The notes under the pieces: generated by a model | What the model saw: the letters and a program-made list of their open reading frames with translations, nothing else | Databases searched by the model: none | What the model was told of the DNA's origin: nothing | Assembly: GCA_010645155.1 (NCBI GenBank) | Contig: JAAGOF010000064.1 | Coordinates: forward strand, 1,648,123-1,712,122 | Reading direction: 5' to 3' | Source of the DNA: Tigriopus japonicus | Lineage: Eukaryota; Arthropoda; Copepoda; Harpacticoida; Harpacticidae | Length of the DNA stretch: 64,000 nt | Translations under genes and position numbers: made by a program | In this document: one piece after another, positions 36,311-47,700 of the stretch | How the letters are laid out: every line of letters starts with the position of its first letter | How positions within the stretch are numbered: the stretch's first letter is position 1

Positions 36311-36950
36311 GTGATCACGAATTAGAGTCCCCTACCAAATCAAGAATCATTCATCACACATATTATTTGTGATTACATTGTAGTAATACCATTTGAAGAA
36401 AACAGTGTAAGGTATACTCAGGCAAAGTAGAAATGAAATTGATTAACCCGTTATAAAACTAAGATTTTGTATTCAAGAACGGCTCTCTCGCTCAAGGTAC
36501 GCACGCTCTTTTATCAAAAAACATCCTTTCTTTAAGCGCCAATTAGAAGGACCAATATTGCCGAAATTCATAAGACGACAAAAGCAAAGATTTGGGTGTA
36601 CACCTGTATTTCTAAAGTTGTTTTGGTCAGAAGTTAACTATGCTATCTAAATATGTTTTTTGTGAGAGTGATCTCTAAATGGAATGTGCTCCCCACGTCT
36701 TTACGATTATCCTCTTCGCTGCTAATCTTCCGCAAGGGATTAGATATGTACTTGCCAAATTCTCTTCCTTCTTGATAATTTGACCATATTTGACCTATTT
36801 GTAATTTGACCTATTTGTATGATTTGGAAATGCCTTGGCTCACCGTACATGATCGTTCTCCTGTCTTTTTTGTTCTTCTTCATTATCTAACTACCTATCT
36901 ATATATTTTTAACCAATACTCTATTATACACTATGTGTTTTGAGTGGTGA

Positions 36951-36985
36951 CCAACAATAAACAACAACAACAACAATAAACAATA
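36951..36985. repeat. (AAC)n microsatellite
   Basis: A run of caa/aac units with occasional aat, inside the 1.8-kb inverted-repeat region. Confidence 0.75.
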
Positions 36986-38734
36986 TTGTCTCCTTTTGTC
37001 GCAATTTGTCTTCAAAGTTTTGGGGACTATTATTCAAAACAATCCTGTACTTCAAAACTACCTCAACAACTGACCCACAATTAATTCTGCCGTTTCTTTG
37101 AAACACCAGGTACCCAACAATAACTGGTTATTGATCGGTGCTATATTATGAAAGATGGTTTGTTGGCAAATGTGTAGTTGTTTTTAAAAAAACTTGAAGG
37201 CACTTGAAATCACACTTTTGGGAAATGCAAAAAAGTTCAAGTACATTTTGGTACCGAACTCGATAGTTTGAAAGTTTATAAACTAGATGGTCTATTAGAA
37301 AGCCTTTTCTTAAATCACAAATATAACATGAATGAAATGTGACAAATGGTGGTATTCTTTGGAAGTTTGTTGGAAAAACAATCATAATCACGCATGAACA
37401 TTTGTTCGATCACAAGGTACAGCCGTTTTTGAAAAATAAAACAATTGGAAAGGATGATTTTTCGACGAATTAAATTTTGTACTGGACTGTTTACAATTTC
37501 AAACATAATTCCACCATCTTTGAAAATATCAATATGAAAAATCCATCCACTTCTTCACGGTCAAAAACGTACGTTCTTTTTTGCTACGATGTCTTCGAAA
37601 ATCTTGTTAACATTTAGATTACGTTTTGGTCCAATTTGAAGCACATCAAAAAGACTTCAAAAAGTTGATGGGCAATTTAAGCACCAACGAATCTTGGCCA
37701 TGCTCTAATGTGTCGAATTTGAACTTTGAGAACTCTTCAAAGCGTTTTGACGAGATGAAAAAAAGTAATAATCAACTACAAATTTTCAAGCCTTCAACGC
37801 GTGCTAATAAGGCATAGTTTTAACTTCCAAGCTCAAACTATCATGTTAAAAATTTCTCATAACGAGAGGCAATTTCCACACCCATGAGGTCTTAATCGCT
37901 AGTTTGATTTCATCGTTTACATGAGTGATGTCGTGTAAATTTTACGTTTCGTGTCTTGTCACCACTGACTTTCCAGAATGAGACCAAAGTTGAAGAAAGA
38001 TGAAGAGCGTGAAATGAGAATTCGTCATCAAACTCATCAACATCCTTGAGACGTGGCGGAGAACAATGGGCAAACTTGATGGAATTCTGAATAACTTTCT
38101 CAAATCAAGGGGTTTGTGAGCCGAGGAGCCAAGGACGCTTGTGACATTGAATATATTTTTGTCGCTTTTGTATTATTTTCCTCCACGAAATTTTCCACCC
38201 GGAATACCAGATGTTTGCGATTCCTCTTCACGTACGTAGTTCCCTTCCTTTCAGGCTGATGAAGGCCTGAAGGCCGTCGAAGAGCCCTGAGATGGAAGCC
38301 GCTCAGTCGTCGCCGTGGAATGTTGACGAAAGGCCGATCGAGGCTCGTCGAAGCGAAGGCCGTTTTCTAGACGAGAGGGAAAAGTTTAGACGACGGTCTT
38401 GGTCCGTTTTCTGGACTTGGAACGAACGCAACAGTTCCAAATCGTCGGTCCACGGATGTAAACACGTTGATTTACATTGACTCGGGGAAACTTGAACGAA
38501 CAGACATGGTGAAGTGTGATGAGAAGCCTTCTTTATCGAGTCGAGTCCTCCTGGTTCACTGACGTGGAACAACAATCATCCAAGAGACAAATGATGTGTC
38601 TTGTGTGGCTCAATCCGGACTTTTCCATATCAAGCTCTTGAGAGCGGTTTCATTTCTTCGCCGAGAACTCGAAATCTTGATCTGTGATGGCTTGACTGGC
38701 GCTTACTCTCCAAATTGAAAGCGAACGAACGAAA

Positions 38735-38781
38735 ATGGTGCCCAACAACTACTTCACGTTCCACATCCTCATCTTCCTGTG
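38735..38781 (+). CDS. Channel exon 1: start codon and signal peptide
   Basis: It encodes MVPNNYFTFHILIFL plus two bases of Trp16. Donor GTGAGT at 38782, phase 2, fits exon 2 exactly, and the hydrophobic core continues across the junction. I found it by searching upstream for a phase-2 signal-peptide exon. Any 5' untranslated exon is undefined. Confidence 0.72.
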
Positions 38782-41700
38782 GTGAGTTGCTTGGATAAGA
38801 TGATGAAAAAAGAGTGTTCTTTGAACGCACACGAAAGCGAAATAAACATTCATTCGAAGGAACAATCTTGATATTGTCAAAAGCCTCTGGAAATCAGTTG
38901 AGCCCATCCTTTTCGTGTCATTTTGTCAAAAGTTTTTGATAAGGTACTTTTGTGGGGAAATAACTCTGGAAAGTTTTAGTTTCTTTACATTCTTTTGGGA
39001 TCGCATTACAGCGATGGCACGAATACCTTTAGCTTTGAAGTAACTTGTTATTTCTTGGAAATGCAACACGCAACTGGGAGATTGGGAACCAGAGTCCAGA
39101 CAAGAGCTTATGGAGACGCCTTTCTTCATCATTTTCAAGGATCGTTGCGAGACGAGATCTATGCTAACAATGCCAATGGCTTACAAAATAGCAGAAAATA
39201 CTGATGTTCAGCGCTTTTGTAACAATGATGTGCAATTATCAATTGATAATGTCTAATCGCAAACTGAACTGTTTAAAGTCCTAAGGCTTCGAAATTTGTA
39301 AATTGAAATTTGAGGCAATTTATTCGAAACATTGAGTTATCGCATGCTCGTTCCTTATATAATGAACTTAATGAAGTTTCAAATTGGTTTTTTTTGAGAA
39401 CTTGAACGTGAAGTATAAAATATTGAATGACAGAAATCGTGCAAGAAATAATTGGAGCACTGCAAAATGAAAAAAATAAATAAATCAGGTTTTAGCAAAC
39501 CAATGAAATGGAATGCTAGAGAGTTGAGGCGGTTCGTCTCTAGGTTGAGACAATGGGTGGCATGTTAACTTGTCAACGCATGTATTATTTATTTCAGAGT
39601 ATAGCAAAATCAAATCAGATTAACGGGCCTCAAGGATATATTTGAGGCCCATTAGCATGACTTGATATTGGTGTACTCTAAAATAAATGTTATTTGCGTT
39701 TACTAACCTGCGGCCTATAATCAACTTGATATGAAGCAAGCATATCCTAATGAAGCTCATGGATATTCCTTAGTATATACTAGTCAAATAAAAAACAGTC
39801 CAATCATTTTTTATAAAACTACCATGATTGGCAAAAGCCTAATGTTAAATCAAATAGTCGCCGATAAACACGCAAAGATATTCTCTCTGAATAAGGATAT
39901 CCTGAGAAGATAACAAGTGGTTCGGAAAGTATATCACAAAAAAACGAAAAATATGTTAGTTCTGTTTTCAGTTAATTCCAGTTTATCATGACGTGGGCCC
40001 ATGTAAAAAATACAATTGGGATAGTCTTGTCTACTACATGTTTGGTTCGGGTGAATGAAAATGCATTTATCATAAAAATTGCAACCTCCCGCTTCTTTTT
40101 CATTCATTCAAATTTTGTGAGTGACTCTGGGTCAGGGGGAAGTTTAGTTGTTACTCATCAATCCCGCTGTTATTTGCGGGAAAAACAAAGTTGTGAAAAT
40201 AGCTGAGTACATTTGACAAATTTCGTTAATTTATAACTCATTGTGTACTCAAAAGACAAATTGAGGGAAGCATACTAAAACTCGGTTTGAGATATTCTGT
40301 ATTCTCTCTAAACTCGGTATTCTGTCTTTGGTTTTGCTGCGATCCTAGGGGGGACTTACTCGGTGTTAAAATATCAACTAACAACTGCGGTAAAGCATAA
40401 GTTGTCCGAGGATTTTTGAATATTATTGGCAAGCTGTACCAAAGCCATCTACAGAATGTCTCATTGAAACGGTATAATGTAGTACTGAACTGTCAAAGTG
40501 AAAAAGAGAGAATTCAATTTAAATAAGAATAACTTTTCTTATGAGAATATCTTTGCTGCTGACCAAAATTCTGCTGATGGAAACAAACACATTTGTTTAG
40601 AAATAGTTTGCGAAAAAACAATTCCTGAATGGCTCTATAGGGTTTGGCCCTTAGCTAGCTCTTTCAAGGCCATTGCAGAGCAATAAAAAGCAGGACTGGG
40701 ATTCAAAAGTTTCAAACTCTTTTAAAACTTTATGAGTTTATTCCTTTTCCTCACGTCAAATTTTAAAGGCATTTCACAGCAGATTATTACACCGTTTTTT
40801 CCTACTTGCCTTGGTATAGCTATTTGAGAGGCTCTTTACGTAGAAAGGGTAAACTTTTTCCAAAGGTGTTTTCAAACATAAAAAAATCTTGAAGGATACA
40901 TTATACGCAAATTTGATCCTAGTTTAGATTTATTCAAAATATCATAGCGTCAAATGAAGGGCTGCATCCCAATAAAGTAGCCCGTTCTCATCTGAGCTCA
41001 TTTAGAACTCTGTAGATTTTGAGGCATAAGTCTAGTCTATCAGGGACAGTTCGCTCTAGTGAAGATAAATGTTTTGATAGGAAAGGTGTTCCAACAATGG
41101 ACAAGTAGTATCTCGACCAACAGGACCCATCTGTATAACTCATGTGTCCAAGGCAAATTCCAAATTTTGTCCATAAAAAGACGTTGCAAGCCTTTTCATT
41201 TACATATCGTGTGTTATACATGGTTGTTTCTTAATGATGAAAATCATTTCCTATTTCACTTTACTAAAATCCCAAAGTGAGCAACACATTCAAACACTTC
41301 TCCTTGAACGGTTTATGACTTTTGAGTGTCTGAAGAAAAGATTTGTTGCACAAAAGGTAAATCATTACCAAAAGTAGGATCAAAGAAAGCATTAGCGATA
41401 ATCTGGTCCTAATTCAGGGACGAAAGGTTTGTTATAAGTTTCTTATGGTTCAGCTGAGCCATGCTTTCTCATCTTGATTATCAATCTGTTTTCCCTATTG
41501 TTCAGTAATTCCAAAAAAGATCTTTTTAAGAAACTGCTATGCACTGTCGATCATTTTTCAGCTGTTCTTCCAATGCATTTTGTTTTCCACTTTCAGGTCC
41601 ATTGCAAAGACTCAATCCGAGTCGTCCTCGTCTTTGTCTCCTTCCAATGAAGCCTACACGTCCTGTGTCAAGAATAGTCTCGTTGTCTCTGAGGTCTTTT

Positions 41701-44700
41701 GCCTTCCCCAAGATTACAGAAAAGACGTGCCTCCTCCAAGTGAGTAGTACTGTACAGTCAATCGAGTACACTTGAGAGGCCTTTTTTCTAAGGCTCTAGT
41801 CTCGATAGGAGCAAGATCATAAACATAAAGAGCGAGACCCTAAAGGGCATTGAGCTGAGTGCATTGTGCAAGGTTTATGTACGTACGTATGCTGCGGAAT
41901 GTCCGCTGTCCTTACGATTCGATGTCCATAGTTTGGACATACAGTATACCTCTATATGTCATATGCTTATGAATGCCCATGCCACGCCAAGTCTAGGAGC
42001 CTAGACGAGGAAGCACAAGGTCATTTTGGTTCATACCGTCTATCTCATTACGAATACCATATTCTAGATCTCTACACAGAGGGAAAAGATATACTGTATG
42101 TACAGTATATTCACGTGGTCTCAGGACCGAATGCGAGTATTGAAAACTCAATCGATCAAAGCCTATACTCAATCAAATGCATTGAGTGTGTGAATGTACT
42201 TCCTCAACCTTGAACTAAGGTCGACAGATGTCCAATGCTGTTCTCTACTTCTAGTCGACGCAGTTTCTCTTACCCTTTATTAAAGAATGGTCATGTACTC
42301 GGCCAATAAAGACGATAGAAACCTTTGCTCAAGGCCTTCTTCTCATACCTATTAGGACCTGATGGTCTTTAAGTCGAGAAGAATCGTTTTTGCTTGGTCG
42401 TCCCCTCAATTGGTTTGACCATTAACCAACAGACGAAACCCATCAGAATAACTTCTCAAGGAATGATTCGTCGAGCTCCAAATTCGAAATCGATCTGAAC
42501 AAGCTGAAGTACGTTAACAGACGAGAAAAAAAACAATGTGGGTTCAGCTCCGTCTTCATTCACACATTTCCAGACTTCCAACAATACCCGGGCAAAGTCC
42601 CCTCATTATCTGGGTCTGAGCTAATAGTCTTAAAGCAGGGTTGGTAGAATGGTTAGTTTTGTTCCGGAATTCCTCTCTAAAATATGGAACATCGAAATCA
42701 AATGGTCTGGAGCTTTGGTGTTGGATTTTCCTCTCAAGAGAGGATTGGAGGTCCTAAAAAGGTTGAAAACGTATTCTTAAAGTTCTGTTTTCGAAAAGAA
42801 CGTGGTAAATAATAAATATTAAGAAAAGAAAGTCCATTCTTGAATCTAATATCATTTCAACTCAGTGATGAATGAAGGTCATTGCTAACCACAGAAGAAA
42901 CTGGTTAAGAGTGTAACTGAAAGGTACGCACGTCTGTGGAGTACTCTTAAAGCTTTTTGAACACGGATGAGTCACCCTCATATTACTCAAGAAAGGATCA
43001 TTCATTTGACAAGAGCATGCACTTGGTTTCTCAAAATGGAAAAAAATCCTTTTTCCTGTTTGTAAAAATGTCCTTTAAGCCAATGAAAACCATTTTGTTT
43101 TGCTTGATTTGCATGTACGTAATGCACCCACAAGTATCGTTTTGCGTTGAAAGGGATTTCAAGAGCTTCGGGATCGACCCGATAAAAGCTCCAATCTGAA
43201 GCCCTTGATGAATTGACATATAATTATTTGGGTATAAGATTTTTTTGCGAAATCTTGAATAACTGCATTGCTAGCAATTCCAGCAATTTTATAAAATGTC
43301 AAAATCTTGCACCATTTTCAATTTTTGAAATGGGAAAAGGCTGCAATATAGTGCGTTCTAGTTCAGATGATCCTCTTCACTTCAAAAGATAGCCGATCCT
43401 CAATTTCCATCCCTGGATTGAAGTGCAAAGGAAATTGTTCTCGTCGGTCTCGGAGCCGAAGTATAATTGATAAATCATGTCAAAAAGAAAGCCCAACGGA
43501 AATAGAAAAAGAAAAGAGGAGGACAATTGGCCGTGAAATGGGAACACACTTGACTTTACCGTTTATAATCTGGTTCCACAATCGTGCAAAGCATTGGATA
43601 GGGCCCATTGTTCAATCCCAATCCTTCTGCAGATGAATGGCAGTCGATGCACGTACCTACTGCGCCTAAAAATGTAATAAAGCCGTACACTCATAGTAGC
43701 AATCCATGGGTTTCTTTTTTTATTACACTATACCTTGAATGGGCTATCAGAGTTGACCTGGAACATGCCAAATTTACTTCTTCGTATGTCAAGTGAGGGT
43801 CTTGGAACATGGAGGAGCCATTTTGTTTCTCCCCCATCAATCAGAGCTCATGTCATGCATGTGTTATAGTCCAGACAGTAGAATGTAGACGAAATAAATT
43901 CCTGGGAAGTCGGGGATAAGTCAGATGGAAAATCTCGGTCTTCGTTTTCTTTCCTTTCTGTATCAATGGATGTCGAAAGAATTTCTCAACACCAAAAGTA
44001 TACAAAATCTCTGTTCAAGATTTTTGTACTCTATTGATGTGCATAAAGACCTTTTTTGGACAAAGGCATTTTTTACTCCAACATCAAAAGAGATATTCAA
44101 ATTCATGCGAGTACGTTGGCATTTCAAGGTTTATGGTTTCATGAGTCTGATCGATCTTAGATTTTCTCAATAGGGATGGATAATCCAGGAGAGGTCAAAC
44201 CTCGTAAGAACCTCGTGCATTTAGAAATGAAAAAAAAAACGAAATTTTCATGGGATGTTAGAAGAAATTGACATAATAGCCCGAATGTTAGATGCATTAA
44301 TTCAAATGGCTCAAGCATACCGAAGTAGAGTTTAAATAACTCTGCTCAAGTGCAGTCTCTGTACATAACCTGCGCTTGAAAGTCAGCTGATGTACAGAGA
44401 CTATACTCAAGCAGCGTTATTTATACTATGCTTTGGTATACTTGAGCAATTTGAATTAGTGCATCTAACATCCAGGCTATTATTGTTCATATAGAAAAAA
44501 AATCAGGTACGCAGGTCGACGCGCGGCAAAAGCAATCTAATATCAACCGCGCTTGAATGTGTTGGCTAGATAGGTCGTGGGTGGAAAAAGATGTCAAAGC
44601 TACTCTTCATCTGTTTTTCGGCCTTTGTTGTTTGATGTGCTCGAGACAAAAGTATCTCGCTTGGACAAATTCGCTCAGCAAAATAGGCGCCGTGTTCCAT

Positions 44701-47700
44701 GATCCATCATGCTCTGCTCAGTGCCGTAATTGCGTTCTAGTTGAACACAGAGTCTGTCGAGAATTTGCACAAGCCACACTTATTTCCCCGGAGGATTGGC
44801 CGCTCCCAGCCTTCAGGCGATGTGAGAGGTCGTCGGATTTGAACATGAACTACGTATACGGACTATCCTTCATCTCCATCTATCTTGCAGTTTGCATGGG
44901 AAGGAGATGAAAGTCGTTTCCCGTCATGGCGAACGATATGATTCTTGAAAGACCCAACTCGTTACTAAGCGGTTTCGTGTTCTGTACACATCTGTTCTTC
45001 AATCATTTTGATCGGATCCCGAAGGAATTTTCACGAGTTCATAAGGGACTAAACCGAAGTATTGAGTACATAATCATAGAGCCAGCTTTGAGTGTGGCAT
45101 AAACGATTTATTGGTTATCCATGGGATTTTCCTATGACACTTGACATCGAACCTTTGGAAGCTCTCGAAACAGTGTCAGAGTCCTCTGAATGGAACAAAA
45201 TCCCCCTATCAGTCAATTGTTCCATCAATCAATCGATTTTCCGCTTTGGACTTCTCAGACCTACTAATATACCAACTTGTTGCCCACAATAGAAGTCCAT
45301 TCCGAGGTCTGGTTTCTACACACATTGGTTGTGATATCGTGGAAGATAAATTTCACCTAATTGTTACGGCCTTGGTCACTGACCATGCACGTTAAGGGCA
45401 CTTTAGGATCCTCTGGGGCCAAATGAGCTTTGGCCAAGAGTCAAGTCTGGCACGTTTTATGATCCCTCGTATCGCGAAATGAATGGGCTACCATAAAGAG
45501 GCCTCTCTCATGACGAAGATGTTCCATTTGCTCAAGTGGTGCTCTCTAAAAGCGGCGATATATTTCTTCTCGTTTCTTTCTAGTGTCTGGGCCAGTTGAT
45601 GTGTATTTGAAGTTACCAGTCAGCGAGATCAGCAACATTGATGATCAACGATCGGTAAGTGTCCAAGGTCCATTTGGGGATTCGTTTGGGTGAAAGTTTT
45701 TGGAAAATGTGCTGCACTATGAAATACAGGATTGTCATATGGTGTTAAAGAGGTCAGGATACTTTGAACCAAGTGCAACAGCAAATTGAAAAAACTAGGG
45801 AGTCTGCATCGACCATTAGTTGCGAGCCAAGATACAAGAGAAAAGTCAAGAGTGTAAAGTTTCGGTAATTGGTCAAGAGACATAGTAGTGTACATTCACT
45901 TTGGGAACTTGGTTATTTGGTTTCTTTCCAAGACACACCAAAGAATTCATCGCCTCTGTTTTATCCTTTTGTAACAAAGAATGTCAGGGAAATAAATATC
46001 CAGGTGGAATACGAATGGATGGCAAAGAATTCGTGATAGCCACCAAAGATTATCGAGACCACTCGATATGTATCACACAACATGAGAAACCTGGTCCATG
46101 ATTAGGGTTCCATCGCAAAAGAGAAGTTTGTTATGTGGATACTGGCAAAAAAATATTTCTCCCAATCGCTTAGAAGAAAAACTTTTAGTACTCAGTGTTT
46201 GAGAAACAACTGATGGAAGATTTGGAGGCCAATAAAAGTATCATTGGAAATATTTGTCAATGGAAAACACAATAACATTGATATCGACACTTGTTATCTA
46301 GATAATAGTAAAATATTCATGAAATATCTCCAACTTTGATAACAACCGCAATTAATATACCATGGTGGAAGGCCTTCATCTACTAGGCCTTGTATCAGCC
46401 AAAATATACTTACGTTTTTACGTACAGTAAATATTTTAGCTTACGCTGTACCGTATTGAGCCAGCCTGCTATTGCTTTAGATTGCACACGAAGTATTCTT
46501 CGAAAGTATGTATCTGTTAGTAATGAGGAGACCCTATTCCACACGAAAAACAATTCCCAAGACCTTCTTAAAAATTCAGGTCGGATGCTTGGGGAAAATG
46601 TAATTACCCTTCAGATCGTGATGTCTACCAAAGACGACACTCCGGAACTAAGTTGGAGGATATGCATTTACTCGCTGACATAGACGATGGTGACACGAGC
46701 ACTTAATAATTCACATGAGGGGTCAGATGTTTGGCCAATATCAATGAAAAACTGAAGATATTCTATTCCAACCACAAGAAAAGGAAAGGATTAACTTAGG
46801 GTTTTCCTTCTTTTAACCCTCCGTATGACAATGTCAATCTCCGCCACAACATTCAATTATTTCTTTATCCAATAGTACTTCCCAGTAAATATTTTTTTTT
46901 TCTTTCGATATGGTCTAAACGTAAAAATGGAAGTTGAGGCATTATCAATAAGAAGAATCTTACTTCCAATTTCGGACTTGGAAAAGACGAAACTCCAACT
47001 TTCCATTCAGGACAACCCAATCTACAACCTCTTCAACGGGTACATCAGTAACCATCACTCAGATAAAAAGCCTGAAGTTCTGGCACTTTCTCATCTACAG
47101 TAATTGGTATTACATTCCTATCATGTACAAAATGCACCCAAAAACATGTTCCAGAACTTGACCATCGGAACCAGCTCTCAAATCCCCCTGGGACCAAGTG
47201 TACCCGGAACCAAGACCTATCTCTGCTTTTCGGTACTCCCTATCTAAAAGGCATCAGGAGAGGCTTTTGTTTTCCAAATCAGAATCCCTTGCAACGTTAA
47301 TGGAATGACAATTTGTAGCTTAGAGCAAAAGTCAAATGATGAATGAAGGGTCCTGTGCCAAGAAGAGGTAATGGCTTTTCTAGGGAACCCATTCACTTGT
47401 CGTTTTTTCTGACCTCTTCTCTCCGAACTAGGTCAATTCGGTCCAGATTAAGATGCATTGAAATGTCGTTGCATTTCCAAAGTTTAGATGAAAGTGTGTC
47501 AATTTATGTTCCAGCAAATCAGCCTTCGTCTCACTTACAAGCTGTTGTGGCCCGAGCCTCGAATGATTCTCAATGAATCTGCAGATTGGTCCCAAGGGGA
47601 AATCAACGTCCGAGGCGACATGGTGGATCATTTCTGGACGCCTGACATCATCATTCATGACTTGGTCAGCTTCTATAAGCCGGAAGTTCTCAATCAGGTG

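Larger units (their letters stand above)
35294..37075. mobile_element. 1.8-kb region bounded by 31-bp inverted repeats, with a nested hAT element
   Basis: The left end (35294-35324) begins ggtcggttgttgaggtag. The reverse of 37045-37075 matches it over 31 bp with two differences. Between them lies the separate hAT-like element 35446-36310. Without that insert the outer element is about 0.9 kb. No coding frame recognised; target-site duplication not found. Confidence 0.6.
31456..38734. other. Shared upstream region of two divergent genes
   Basis: About 7.3 kb lies between the minus-strand start codon at 31455 and the plus-strand start codon at 38735. It probably contains both promoters and any untranslated first exons, but I see no convincing TATA box or initiator. 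The part from 35294 to 37075 is transposon-derived. The stretch 38220-38734 is visibly less AT-rich than its surroundings and contains short palindromic ggcctgaaggcc words, so it may be 5' UTR or proximal promoter of the channel gene. Confidence 0.45.

Noticed and set aside
38292..38575. Overlapping open frames on both strands just upstream of the channel start
   Set aside because: Charged, unstructured translations with no homology that I recognise; more likely 5' UTR or promoter DNA.
42086..42112. Near-palindrome atactgtatgtacagtat
   Set aside because: Short and imperfect at the centre; expected by chance in AT-rich DNA and with no neighbouring context.
44557..44910. Plus-strand open frame of 117 codons with ten cysteines
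   Set aside because: Lies in channel intron 2 with no compatible splice sites to the flanking exons and no recognised family. Skipping it keeps the channel frame intact.
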